34,551 nucleotides of DNA from Desertimonas flava (GCF_003426815.1 NZ_QKYK01000045.1:1-34551); one strand, 5' to 3'; counted from the first letter of the stretch, positions 7,619 through 15,160 are shown. Translations and numbers: made by a program. The notes: generated by a model not told the origin, from the sequence alone.

Positions 7619-8959
7619 TCAGGTGTCGGGCGGCGCGTGGACCGGGATCTCGGCCGTCGCAACGGCGACGCCGTCGGGTGTCACCGTGGCCAACCGCAGC
7701 GTGAACACGCCCTCGCTGCGGGGTGTGGCGGTCACCGTGCGGCTGTCGGAGACGGGGGTGAACGTCTCGTCGTACCAGATCCACGCTGCGCCCTCGCTGA
7801 CGGCTCGGTAGGTGGCGGTGTCTCCGACGATGAGCCGCGCCGGGCCTTCGAACGACGACTCGGTGCCATCGGCGGTCATCGACGCGCGGATGGTGTCGTC
7901 GTCGAGCTCCTCGATGTCGGTCGTCGCCCCATCGTCGCCGCGGTCGAGCAGCGTGGCGCCGCCCACGCCGAGCGCGGCCCCGACCGCCACGGCGCCGGCG
8001 ACCGCCGCCATGGCCCGTTGGCGACGGCGGCGCGGGAGAGACGGTTGCGGCGCCTCCCGGGCGCCGGGCCCCGGCTCGCCGAGCGCCAGAGCCGAGGTCA
8101 CGTCGTCGTGCCAGACATCGATGTCGGCCGGTCGGGCGGTGCGATCCGTGGCGAGGCCGCGGGCCAGCAGGTCGGCGAACGCCGAGGGCCATCCCGCGGC
8201 CTCCAGTTCGGCCCGGTCGTCGGCTCCCGGCTCGCGGCCGAGCACGAACCACGTCAGCAGGGCCGAGGCGGCGTAGACGTCGGCGCGCTCGTCGATCGTG
8301 CCGGCCACGCGCTGTTCCGGCGCGGCGAACCCGTAGGTACCGGCGGCGGCCGTGAGTCCCGACGAGGCGGCGAGGTCCTTCGAGAGGCCGAGGTCGGCGA
8401 GGACCAACTCGTCGTCGATCTGGAAGAACCCGCCGCCGTCCTGATCGGGACCATCGACGTGCCGCTGCCGGATGAGGAGGTTGGTCGGCGACAGGTCGCG
8501 ATGGACGATCCGCTCGGCGTGCAGCGCCCGCAGTGCGGCGGTGACCCCGCGCGCGACCGTCACCACGTCCTCGCGCCGGACCCGACGTCCTGTCGATCGG
8601 AGAAGGCGCAGCCGGTGGGCCTCGAGATTGCCGCCGGCGACGTACTCGAGGACGAGGAACGGCTGGCGCCGCTCGGTCTCGTCGAGGTCGTACAAGCGCA
8701 CGACGTGCGGCGAGTTGACGCGGCGCAGCAGGCGGGCCTCGTGGATGAAGCGCTCCCGGATGTCGGGGTCGAGGCTGTGGTGGTCGGCGAGGAGCTTGAT
8801 GGCGACCTCGGAGCCGACGCGCTCGTCGACGGCCCGGTACACAGCGGCGAATCCGCCCGTGCCGACGAGCCCGGTCACCCGGTACCGCCCAATCGTGGTG
8901 GGGACGTGTCCGGCCGAGCGCGCCGGTGGGTGCGCGGCTGGGTGCGCGGTGTCGGCCAC
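7619..8959 (-). CDS. Transmembrane Hanks-type Ser/Thr protein kinase with an extracytoplasmic beta-domain
   Basis: 446 residues. The cytoplasmic kinase domain (about 23-295) has the glycine loop GTGGFA (33-38), VAIK with Lys55, the alpha-C Glu74 and a catalytic loop HRDLSPTN (153-160). The usual Lys two residues after Asp155 is Ser157. The metal loop is DLG (189-191) instead of DFG, and the APE motif reads APEQ. A basic juxtamembrane segment RRRRQR leads into one transmembrane helix (about 316-338). The outer part (about 345-446) looks like a PKD/Ig-type domain (VGDTATYRA, then FTLRLATVTPDG). The GTG start lies 6 nt after the stop of the ECF sigma gene, so they form one operon. The obvious inference is that the kinase controls the sigma factor. 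Confidence 0.88.
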   Translation of the reverse strand: MADTAHPAAHPPARSAGHVPTTIGRYRVTGLVGTGGFAAVYRAVDERVGSEVAIKLLADHHSLDPDIRERFIHEARLLRRVNSPHVVRLYDLDETERRQPFLVLEYVAGGNLEAHRLRLLRSTGRRVRREDVVTVARGVTAALRALHAERIVHRDLSPTNLLIRQRHVDGPDQDGGGFFQIDDELVLADLGLSKDLAASSGLTAAAGTYGFAAPEQRVAGTIDERADVYAASALLTWFVLGREPGADDRAELEAAGWPSAFADLLARGLATDRTARPADIDVWHDDVTSALALGEPGPGAREAPQPSLPRRRRQRAMAAVAGAVAVGAALGVGGATLLDRGDDGATTDIEELDDDTIRASMTADGTESSFEGPARLIVGDTATYRAVSEGAAWIWYDETFTPVSDSRTVTATPRSEGVFTLRLATVTPDGVAVATAEIPVHAPPDT

Positions 8960-8965
8960 GTGCGG

Positions 8966-9631
8966 TCAGTCCGGTCTCGTCGCCAGCTTGCCGGCGAGCA
9001 GTGCCCGGGCCCTGGCCACGCGGGTCTTGGCGGTGTTGAGCGGGATGCCGGCCCGCTGGGCGATCTCGTCGTAGTGCAGACGTTCGATGTCCCGAAGCAC
9101 CAGGGGGCCCCGGTAGTGGTCGGGGAGCTCGTCGATCGCCGCCCGCAGGACTGTGCGCGTGGCGATCATCGATGAGATCCGCGCCGCGTCGGATCCCGGC
9201 ACCTCGACGGACGTGTCGTCGTCGAGGCTCACCTGGTCGCGCTGGCGGCGCAGGTGGTCGATCGACTTGAATCGGCAAACTTGGTACAGCCACGTGGTGA
9301 AGCGGGCCTCGCCGCGGAACGTGCCGATCCGTTCGGCGAGCGAGATCGCCACGTCCTGGACGACGTCGTCCACCGCCGCCGGCTCGAGCACGATACGACG
9401 GATGGCCGAGCGCGCCAGCCCCAGCTCCTCGACGGCTCCGAGGAGCAGGTCGAGGGCCGGCGCCGATCCGCCGGCCGCAGCCACGGCGAGATCGTCGAGC
9501 AGCGTGGAGTCGCGTCCCGCCGCGGCGATCGCCGCGGCGACGGCGTCACCGGCCCGGCGATCGCCACCGATCGCCGCGTCGAGGACGGCCGGCGAGACCG
9601 GCGAGGTCGGGCGCGCAGGTTGTCCGGACAT
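8966..9631 (-). CDS. ECF-type RNA polymerase sigma factor
   Basis: 221 residues. An N-terminal extension of about 58 residues rich in Ala/Gly/Asp has no clear family. Sigma region 2 covers about 59-130, with VDDVVQDVAISLAERI and the -10-recognition segment FRGEARFTTWLYQVCRFKSIDHLRR. Region 4 covers about 157-214, with the helix-turn-helix YDEIAQRAGIPLNTAKTRVARAR. No anti-sigma gene or ZAS-type HxxxCxxC protein is next to it. The downstream co-transcribed gene is a membrane kinase, as in known sigma/kinase pairs such as EcfP-PknT. ATG 9631 is chosen because sigma homology starts well after it and a CATGAT -10-like hexamer lies 9 nt upstream. It is divergent from the secreted-protein gene at 9752. 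Confidence 0.9.
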   Translation of the reverse strand: MSGQPARPTSPVSPAVLDAAIGGDRRAGDAVAAAIAAAGRDSTLLDDLAVAAAGGSAPALDLLLGAVEELGLARSAIRRIVLEPAAVDDVVQDVAISLAERIGTFRGEARFTTWLYQVCRFKSIDHLRRQRDQVSLDDDTSVEVPGSDAARISSMIATRTVLRAAIDELPDHYRGPLVLRDIERLHYDEIAQRAGIPLNTAKTRVARARALLAGKLATRPD

Positions 9632-9640
9632 CTCCGGACC

Positions 9641-9646
9641 ATCATG
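9641..9646 (-). promoter_or_regulatory. -10-like hexamer for the ECF sigma/kinase operon
   Basis: CATGAT on the minus strand lies 9 nt before ATG 9631. It fits the window-wide leaderless pattern apart from its first base. A GGAG directly abuts the ATG, too close for a normal Shine-Dalgarno. Confidence 0.35.
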
Positions 9647-9672
9647 CCCCACGAATTCGTCGTGATGGCCGC

Positions 9673-9698
9673 GAAACCTTTCGGCCGGGGTCCCCGTC
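9673..9698 (+). promoter_or_regulatory. ECF-type promoter (GAAACC, 16 nt, CGTC) for the secreted-protein gene
   Basis: GAAACC at 9673-9678 and CGTC at 9695-9698 are separated by 16 nt, the arrangement typical of ECF sigma promoters (GGAACC-like -35, CGTC-like -10). The -35 sits in a small inverted repeat, CGAAA-CC-TTTCG (9672-9683). It would start transcription near 9705, leaving a leader of about 47 nt before ATG 9752. The ECF sigma gene is directly divergent, so it is the natural candidate regulator. Confidence 0.6.
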
Positions 9699-9738
9699 CA
9701 AGATGGGGCCGGCACCGACGCCGGTGAACCGCTACGAG

Positions 9739-9743
9739 AAGGA
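9739..9743 (+). promoter_or_regulatory. Shine-Dalgarno AAGGA
   Basis: AAGGA lies 8 nt before ATG 9752. This gene has a leader and a ribosome-binding site, consistent with the ECF-type promoter upstream rather than a leaderless start. Confidence 0.6.
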
Positions 9744-9751
9744 ATCCCCCA

Positions 9752-10384
9752 ATGCGCAAGTCGTCCGCCTCCGCCCTGATCGCCCTCGCCACCATCGGCG
9801 TGACCGCCGCCGCCACGTCGGTCGACGCCGCATCCGTCGGCAGCGTGCCGCCCGACAGCATCGCCGACGAACCGGCGACGACCGAGCCGGACACGCTCGC
9901 CACCGTTGCCGACGGGGCCGGCGACGTGGCCACCGTGGAGCTCGCCCCCGGCACGGAGGCCGGTGACATCGCGGCGGTGGTGCCCACCGGGTTCGAGCCG
10001 GTGGTCGTGCTCGATCGCAACGGCGCCCAGCTGGCGGCGATGACGGTGGTCGAGGTCGAGGAGGCGTGGTCCGGTCACGACGAGTCGTGGGGCCCGAGCG
10101 CGGGCAACGAGTACACCCGTGTGACCGTCTCGATCGAGAGCCTCATCCCGCGCGGTGTGTTCGAGTACTCGTACTACGACTTCGTCGCCCAGGATGCCGA
10201 CGGGTTCGAGCTCCGGGCCGACGACATCGACCCCTCCGGCGGCGAGAACCCGACCCAGGACGGCTCGCTCGTCGCCGGCGAGACGGCCGAGGTGGTGCTC
10301 ACGTTCGAGGGCCTCGTCGGCGCCCCCGTCGTGCAGGTCTTCTACGCCCCGAGCGATCGCCTCGTCACCATCGCCGAGCTCTGA
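9752..10384 (+). CDS. Secreted protein, DUF4352-like, predicted ECF regulon member
   Basis: 210 residues with a classical signal peptide: MRKSS, a hydrophobic core about 7-22 and probable cleavage after about residue 26 (SVDA-A). A Thr/Asp/Ala-rich linker follows to about residue 60. The remainder resembles the immunoglobulin-like DUF4352/telokin-like fold, from weak similarity only: YTRVTVSIESL, then VFEYSYYDFVAQDADGFEL and a late strand pattern GETAEVVLTFEGLVGAPVVQVFYAP. No catalytic residues or Cys are seen. It is divergent from the ECF sigma/kinase operon and preceded by an ECF-type promoter, so it is probably a cell-surface response or ligand protein of that module. It ends 7 nt from the convergent fbiA stop. 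Confidence 0.75.
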   Translation: MRKSSASALIALATIGVTAAATSVDAASVGSVPPDSIADEPATTEPDTLATVADGAGDVATVELAPGTEAGDIAAVVPTGFEPVVVLDRNGAQLAAMTVVEVEEAWSGHDESWGPSAGNEYTRVTVSIESLIPRGVFEYSYYDFVAQDADGFELRADDIDPSGGENPTQDGSLVAGETAEVVLTFEGLVGAPVVQVFYAPSDRLVTIAEL

Positions 10385-10391
10385 GTCGCGA

Positions 10392-11336
10392 TCAGCGTGC
10401 GGCCAGCGTCGCCGCCGCCAGGTGGGCGGCCGACTCGGGTGTCGACATCACACTCGGCGTGACGACTGGCCGCATACCGGCGCCCTCGACGGCCGCCGCC
10501 AGATCGGCGTCGGCCGGGTCGATGACCAGCGTGGCGGCGATGTCGCGGTAGAGCCGGGCGACGCCCAGCACGGTCGGCTCGTGGCCCAGTTCGGTCAGCA
10601 TCCTGTCGGCGGGGCCCTTGAGGGCGCGGCCTCCGACGATCGGGGACACGGCGACGGTGCGGTCGCGGCGAGCGGCCAGCGCGGCGTCGATTCCCGGCAG
10701 CGAGCGCAGGGGGCCGATCGACACCAGCGGGTTCGAGGGGGCGACGATGACGGTGTCGGCATCGGTGATCGCGTCCATCGCCGCATCCGACGGACTGGCT
10801 TCACCCACGAAGCGCACGCCCGAGACGGTGACCTCGTGGTGCCGGCGCACGAAGTAGTCCTGGAACGCGATGTCGCCACCATCGGGAAGCACGAGGCGGG
10901 TGGCGACTGGATCGTCGCTCATCGGCAACAACCTGACGGCGAGCCCCCACGCCGCGGCGATCTCCGCCGTGATGTCGGTGAGCGACGCCCCCTCGGCCCG
11001 GCGCGTCGTGCGGTACAGGTGGGTGGCGATGTCGCGGTCGCCGAGGTTGAACCACGTCGCCGCGGCCTCGGAGTCGTCCGGGCGCACGACCGCATAGCGG
11101 TGAAGGGCGTCCATCGTGTTCCACGACTCACCACCGAGACCCCACCCGCGCTCGCGGTCGATGGCTCCGGCGAGGGTGTAGACGATCGTGTCGAGGTCGG
11201 GCGAGATCGCCAGACCGTTGATGACGGCGTCGTCACCGGTGTTGACCACGCCGGTGATCGTGGCCGGGTCGACCACCTGGACGAGGCCGGAGAGGAAGCG
11301 GGCGGCGCCGACGCCGCCACAGAGCACGGTGATCAT
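10392..11336 (-). CDS. fbiA: 2-phospho-L-lactate/phosphoenolpyruvate transferase (coenzyme F420 biosynthesis)
   Basis: Transfers the phospholactyl or enolpyruvyl moiety from the guanylated donor to FO, giving F420-0 or dehydro-F420-0. The 314-residue protein starts MITVLCGGVGAARFL with the CofD/FbiA glycine motif (7-15), then NTGDD (32-36), SPDLDT (45-50), WFNLGDRD (about 95-102) and SNPLVSIGPL further on. All are hallmarks of CofD/FbiA. Its ATG overlaps the stop of the upstream GT2 gene by 4 nt, so the two are coupled. FbiB and FbiC are not in the window. In mycobacteria fbiA also lies near wbbL and manB, so this pairing is an old one. Confidence 0.93.
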   Translation of the reverse strand: MITVLCGGVGAARFLSGLVQVVDPATITGVVNTGDDAVINGLAISPDLDTIVYTLAGAIDRERGWGLGGESWNTMDALHRYAVVRPDDSEAAATWFNLGDRDIATHLYRTTRRAEGASLTDITAEIAAAWGLAVRLLPMSDDPVATRLVLPDGGDIAFQDYFVRRHHEVTVSGVRFVGEASPSDAAMDAITDADTVIVAPSNPLVSIGPLRSLPGIDAALAARRDRTVAVSPIVGGRALKGPADRMLTELGHEPTVLGVARLYRDIAATLVIDPADADLAAAVEGAGMRPVVTPSVMSTPESAAHLAAATLAAR

Positions 11337-12205
11337 GACAGGGGGAACGCTAGAGGGTGGCGGCGCTCGGCGAGGCGTGCGGGCAGTCCCTTGAGTCCGT
11401 CGCGGATCGCCGTTGCCTGCGGTCGACCGGGGTGCTTCGCCAGCCGGGCGACCGCCAACGCCAGGGCCCGGGCGATGCCGACCGGTGAGCCATGGCGGGC
11501 GGCACACCAGAGGCGATTGCGTTCCTGCCAGTACCTCCGGCCGTGGGGATCGGCGGACGTCGTGGCGCTCATGTCGTGGTGAACGACCGCCGCCGGCTCC
11601 ACGCAGTACCTCCAGCCACGCTCGGCGCCGCGGAGGGCAAGATCGATGTCCTCGTAGTACAGGAAGTAGCGCTCGTCGAAGCCACCGACGTCGTCGAGGA
11701 AGGCGCGCGACAAGAGCACGGCTCCGCCGCTGAAGATGGCGATCTCGCCAGCCCGGTCGTACTGGCCGGTGTCGGCCTCGCCGTAGCCGATGTCGATGCC
11801 CGCCCCGTCCCCACGCAGTCGCACGCCCACGCTCTGAACTCGTGGCGGGTCGCCGGCGAGCAGGAGCTTGGGCTGCACGGCACCTGTGCGCCGGGTGTCG
11901 TCGAGATACGGCGCCAGCGCGGCCAGCCAACCGGGTGACACCACGGTGTCATCGTTGAGCAGGGCGACAGCGTCGGCGCCGCCGGCCAGCGCGTGCCGCA
12001 GCCCGACGTTCATCCCGCCGGCGTAGCCGAGGTTGTCGCCCGGAGTCACCAGATCCACTCCGGCCGGCAGATCGTCGATCCCGACGGACGGCCCGTTGTC
12101 GACGACCACCACCCGGTCGGCGTCGCCCGAGCGCACCACCGAGTCGAGGCAACGCCGCAACACGCCCGGCTCGGCGCGAAAGGTGAGCACAACGACCGCG
12201 ATCAC
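11333..12205 (-). CDS. WbbL-like GT2 glycosyltransferase (possible rhamnosyltransferase)
   Basis: 290 residues with a GT-A fold. It starts VIAVVVLTFRAEPGVLRRCL, with VVVDNGPS (33-40), DNLGYAGGMNVGL (57-69), the DxD-type motif NDDT at 84-87, FSGGAVLLSRAFL (159-170) and the catalytic-region YYEDIDLALR (183-192). This set is typical of WbbL-type rhamnosyltransferases that add the second sugar to a lipid-linked GlcNAc. GTG 12205 is preferred over an ATG at 12256. The GT2 homology starts there, and a TACGGT hexamer lies exactly 6 nt upstream, whereas the longer version would run into the divergent gmd gene. Confidence 0.87.
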   Translation of the reverse strand: MIAVVVLTFRAEPGVLRRCLDSVVRSGDADRVVVVDNGPSVGIDDLPAGVDLVTPGDNLGYAGGMNVGLRHALAGGADAVALLNDDTVVSPGWLAALAPYLDDTRRTGAVQPKLLLAGDPPRVQSVGVRLRGDGAGIDIGYGEADTGQYDRAGEIAIFSGGAVLLSRAFLDDVGGFDERYFLYYEDIDLALRGAERGWRYCVEPAAVVHHDMSATTSADPHGRRYWQERNRLWCAARHGSPVGIARALALAVARLAKHPGRPQATAIRDGLKGLPARLAERRHPLAFPLS

Positions 12206-12211
12206 CCGCTC

Positions 12212-12217
12212 ACCGTA
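12212..12217 (-). promoter_or_regulatory. Leaderless -10 for the GT2-fbiA operon
   Basis: TACGGT on the minus strand lies 6 nt before GTG 12205. It overlaps by two bases the -10 of the divergent gmd gene. Confidence 0.6.
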
Positions 12218-12221
12218 GACT
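12216..12221 (+). promoter_or_regulatory. Leaderless -10 for gmd
   Basis: TAGACT lies 6 nt before GTG 12228. Its TA (12216-12217) is shared with the divergent TACGGT hexamer on the other strand. Confidence 0.6.
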
Positions 12222-12227
12222 CGCGCC

Positions 12228-13223
12228 GTGCCCAGCGCTTTCATCACCGGGATCACCGGACAAGACGGCCGCCATCTCGCCGAGTTCCTGCACGGTCAGG
12301 GCTACGACGTGTTCGGAATGGTGAAGGGTCAGAACAACCCCAAGGCCGCTCAGGTCGTCGACGAGATGCCGTTCGTCGAACTGGTGCCGGGTGACCTCGC
12401 CGACCTGCCTTCGTTGGTCGCCGCCCTCGAGCAGGCGCAGCCCGACGAGGTGTACAACCTCGGTGCCATCTCGTTCGTCGCCCTGAGCTTCTCGCAGGCC
12501 GAGCTCACCGCCAACACGACGGGGCTCGGGGTGCTGCGCATGCTCGAGGCGATCCGCATGGTGGGGGGCACCCAGAACAACCGGATCCGCTTCTACCAGG
12601 CGTCGTCGTCGGAGATGTTCGGCAAGGTCCGCGAGACCCCCCAGACGGAGATGACCCCGTTCCACCCGCGCTCGCCGTACGGCGCCGCCAAGGTGTTCGG
12701 CCACGACATCACCGTCAACTACCGCGAGAGCTACGGGCTCTTCGCCTGCTCCGGGATCCTGTTCAATCACGAGGGTCCCCGCCGGGGCATCGAGTTCGTC
12801 ACGCGCAAGGTCACCAACGCCGCCGCCCGGATCAAGCTCGGTCTGCAGAACGAGCTGGTGATGGGCACGCTCGACACCAAGCGCGACTGGGGCTATGCCG
12901 GCGACTACGTCCGGGCGATGTGGCTGATGCTGCAGCAGGACGAGCCCGACGACTACGTGATCGCGACCGGCGAGACCCACTCGGTCGAGGAACTCGTGGA
13001 GCTGTCGTTCGCCCAGGTCGGCATCGACAACTGGCGCGACCACGTCCGCCAGGATCCGAAGTTCTACCGGCCCGCGGAGGTCGACCTGCTGATCGGCGAC
13101 GCCACCAAGGCCCGCGAGAAGCTCGGTTGGATCCCCGAGGTGGACTTCGAGACGCTGGTGAAGATGATGGTCGACAACGACCTGCAACTCGAGGCCGCCA
13201 AGGCCGGCATCACGCTGTCCTGA
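12228..13223 (+). CDS. gmd: GDP-mannose 4,6-dehydratase
   Basis: Makes GDP-4-keto-6-deoxy-D-mannose from GDP-mannose, the first committed step to GDP-L-fucose or GDP-rhamnose. The 331 residues carry the NADP-binding GITGQDG (8-14), a signature nearly exclusive to Gmd-type enzymes, ASSSEMFG (125-132) and the catalytic Tyr151/Lys155 in [20 protein letters not shown] and the C-terminal [23 protein letters not shown] are also family-specific. The family average is about 340 residues, so it is full length. It starts at a GTG only 22 nt from the divergent GT2 start. Its downstream partner enzyme is the fcl product at 127-1101. Confidence 0.95.
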   Translation: MPSAFITGITGQDGRHLAEFLHGQGYDVFGMVKGQNNPKAAQVVDEMPFVELVPGDLADLPSLVAALEQAQPDEVYNLGAISFVALSFSQAELTANTTGLGVLRMLEAIRMVGGTQNNRIRFYQASSSEMFGKVRETPQTEMTPFHPRSPYGAAKVFGHDITVNYRESYGLFACSGILFNHEGPRRGIEFVTRKVTNAAARIKLGLQNELVMGTLDTKRDWGYAGDYVRAMWLMLQQDEPDDYVIATGETHSVEELVELSFAQVGIDNWRDHVRQDPKFYRPAEVDLLIGDATKAREKLGWIPEVDFETLVKMMVDNDLQLEAAKAGITLS

Positions 13224-13256
13224 CTCCGCTCCCGGCTACCGGTCGGACCTCGGTGG

Positions 13257-14654
13257 TCAGGTCTCGAACGGCATGTCGGTGAAGGCTTCGAGGACGCTGG
13301 CGTCGTCGGGGCGGACGCCGGAGTCGAGCCGCCGGCGGAGCGCGGCCGCGAAGAAGAACACGGCGGTCACCGACGAGATCAACAGGCCGATCTCGACCCG
13401 CCGGAACACCTCGTCGCTTCCCAGCCACGTCCCGAGCGCCAGAGCCAGCCCCGCCGACACCCAGCCGATGGCCACGAGCTTGTGGCCCTTGAGGGCGATC
13501 ACCGCTTGGGCGAGGGCCAGGGCCAGCATGTAGCAGGCGCTGCCGGCGGCGAGGATGGCCAGGGTCGTTCCTTCGAGCTTGGCGTCGTACACCTTCTCGA
13601 GGGCGAACGGGCCCAGCGCCAGGGCGCCGACCGTCCCGACCACGCCGACGACGATGACCAGGTAGAACAGCCGCTTCAGCCCGGCGCGGAACTCGACGAA
13701 GTCTCCCGACGCGGCGAGCCGGCTGAGGCGGGGGAGGAGCGCAGCCTGGACGGCTTGGAACATGAACAACGGGATCCGGGCGAGCAACACGCCCTTGCCG
13801 AAGTCGGACACCTGTGAGTCCCAGGTGCGGCCGGAGTCGTCGACGCCGTCGGGGGCCAGGAGGTTGGTGAGGACCGGGCCGGCGTTGAGGATGCCGGCGG
13901 CGAACACCGAGCCGAGCAGCAGCCAGCCGAGGTTGGGGGTGACCTCCTTCCACGAGGCCTCCGGGCCGGGTTCGGTGTGCAGCTGGCCCCTGTAGGCGAC
14001 GTAGGCGATGCCGACGAGCGGCGACACGGCGATGGCGAAGGCGTAGGCCCCGACCGCCTCGACGCCGACGACGAGCAGGATCAGACAGAGCGCCAGGCGG
14101 ACCAGTCCGTCGGCTCCCATGATGATGGCGTACGGCCGGAACCGACCCGACCCGGAGCACACGCCTCGTGCGAGATGGGCCGGGGCATAGCTCGCGAAGG
14201 CGACGATCAGCGCGGCGACCATCACCCAGTCGTCGTCGAAGTACTCGTTGGCCAGGAAGCTGCCGCCGGCGAGCAGCGTGACGACCACGGCGGCGCCGAG
14301 TGCGAGCCCGAGACGGCCGACCTTGGCGACGACAGGCCGGCCCCCCTGGCCCGTGGCGCGACGGTGCCCGATGGCCCGACCGAGTTCCTGCTCGAGGGGG
14401 AGGAAGAAGCCGGGAGCGAGGGCGAAGGTGGCGAACCACAGCGAGTTCAGCGGACGGAACTCGTCGGCACCCCCGACACCCTTCTCGCCGACGATGAAGA
14501 ACGCGTACGTGGCGATTCCGGCGATGAGCAGGGCGATGCCGACGGGGATCGTGCCCTCAGGAAAGGACGTACGAAGGGCGGCGAGGCTGGGCCCTCTGGA
14601 CGCTGCCGGAGCGTGAGGCGATGCCTTGGAGGGCGGAGACGACACGAGGGTCAC
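13257..14654 (-). CDS. Wzx/MATE-like polysaccharide exporter (lipid-linked oligosaccharide flippase candidate)
   Basis: 465 residues with about 12 hydrophobic helices, the first at about 36-56 and the last at about 423-443. It has the even spacing of the MVF/PST superfamily that includes Wzx flippases and oligosaccharide exporters. Segments such as LNSLWFATFALAPGFFLPLEQELGR and LFMFQAVQAALLPRLSRLAA fit this group. Its likely role is moving a polyprenol-linked glycan to the outer leaflet, matching the glycosyltransferases around it. The substrate is unknown. The start is uncertain: GTG 14654 abuts a TAGCGT hexamer (14655-14660), whereas GTG 14645, three codons in, has the 9-nt spacing seen at other genes. 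Convergent with gmd, divergent from the small gene at 14770. Confidence 0.82.
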   Translation of the reverse strand: MTLVSSPPSKASPHAPAASRGPSLAALRTSFPEGTIPVGIALLIAGIATYAFFIVGEKGVGGADEFRPLNSLWFATFALAPGFFLPLEQELGRAIGHRRATGQGGRPVVAKVGRLGLALGAAVVVTLLAGGSFLANEYFDDDWVMVAALIVAFASYAPAHLARGVCSGSGRFRPYAIIMGADGLVRLALCLILLVVGVEAVGAYAFAIAVSPLVGIAYVAYRGQLHTEPGPEASWKEVTPNLGWLLLGSVFAAGILNAGPVLTNLLAPDGVDDSGRTWDSQVSDFGKGVLLARIPLFMFQAVQAALLPRLSRLAASGDFVEFRAGLKRLFYLVIVVGVVGTVGALALGPFALEKVYDAKLEGTTLAILAAGSACYMLALALAQAVIALKGHKLVAIGWVSAGLALALGTWLGSDEVFRRVEIGLLISSVTAVFFFAAALRRRLDSGVRPDDASVLEAFTDMPFET

Positions 14655-14660
14655 ACGCTA
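14655..14660 (-). promoter_or_regulatory. -10-like hexamer for the flippase gene
   Basis: TAGCGT on the minus strand is 9 nt from GTG 14645 and 0 nt from GTG 14654, favouring the shorter start if the gene is leaderless. Confidence 0.4.
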
Positions 14661-14703
14661 ACGCGACGTCGCCACTCGGAGGGCGGCGGGACCCACCCTG
14701 CGC

Positions 14704-14732
14704 TTGCAAAAGTTAGCGCTCTGCTCTACAGT
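14704..14732 (+). promoter_or_regulatory. Sigma70-type promoter (TTGCAA, 17 nt, TACAGT)
   Basis: TTGCAA at 14704-14709 and TACAGT at 14727-14732 are exactly 17 nt apart, with an AAAAGTTAG stretch after the -35. Transcription from about 14739 gives a leader of about 31 nt with a Shine-Dalgarno. This is the best two-element housekeeping promoter I see in the window. Confidence 0.65.
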
Positions 14733-14757
14733 GTTACTCATCTCGCCTCCCACCTGT

Positions 14758-14763
14758 CAGGAG
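14758..14763 (+). promoter_or_regulatory. Shine-Dalgarno CAGGAG
   Basis: CAGGAG lies 6 nt before ATG 14770 and fixes that start against the longer in-frame opening from 14704, which lies inside the promoter. Confidence 0.7.
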
Positions 14764-14769
14764 TCCATC

Positions 14770-15081
14770 ATGCCAAGCCTGCCCAAGTTCGAAATGCCGT
14801 TCGAGTTGCCGTTCGAGCTCCCCAAGGTCGCGTTCCCCAAGGTCGACCTGTTCAGCCTCGACCTCGCCAAGCTCGATCTGCCCGAGATCGACGTCCTGGC
14901 CATCGCCCGCGGGGCCGCCTACGCCGGCACGGGCCTCGTCGCCCTCACCGCCGAGCGGGCCGGTGAGCTGCAGGCCGCGTTCACCGCCGTCTTGACAGAG
15001 ATCGTCACGACGCAACGGTCGCGTGTCGCGTCGCTGGCCGAGCCCGTGGTGGCCACGGTCAAGGCCGCTGTGACGCGCTGA
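14770..15081 (+). CDS. Small Pro/Lys-patterned protein, possibly phasin/HbhA-like
   Basis: 103 residues of unknown function. The N-terminal half repeats short Pro-aromatic-acidic units (FEMPFELPFELPKVAFPK, then VDLFSLDLAKLDLPEIDVL), which would suit a membrane- or granule-surface-binding segment. The C-terminal half (about 50-103) is an Ala/Thr/Val-rich amphipathic helix region ending with basic residues. This composition recalls phasins and the helical part of mycobacterial HbhA, but the match is by character, not by a clear motif. A near-consensus promoter, a good ribosome-binding site and a strong hairpin after the gene suggest a separately and strongly expressed transcript. It lies between the divergent flippase gene and the large GT2 protein. 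Confidence 0.7.
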   Translation: MPSLPKFEMPFELPFELPKVAFPKVDLFSLDLAKLDLPEIDVLAIARGAAYAGTGLVALTAERAGELQAAFTAVLTEIVTTQRSRVASLAEPVVATVKAAVTR

Positions 15082-15125
15082 CCCGTCGCTTCCGGCGTCC
15101 CCACATCGCCACTTGGCGCGCCCTG

Positions 15126-15160
15126 CCGGCGCCGCGGAGCCCTCGGGCCCGCGGCGCCGG
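15126..15160 (+). terminator. Strong GC-rich hairpin after the small gene
   Basis: CCGGCGCCGCGG (15126-15137) pairs perfectly over 12 bp with CCGCGGCGCCGG (15149-15160). The 11-nt interval can add a 3-bp stem with a CTCG tetraloop. No clear T-tract follows, as is usual for high-GC actinobacterial terminators. It ends the small-gene transcript 70 nt before the next start. Confidence 0.65.

Noticed and set aside
7335-9293. 652-codon minus-strand frame overlapping the kinase and the sigma factor
   Set aside because: Arg/Pro-rich shadow frame; the kinase motifs are in another frame of the same strand.
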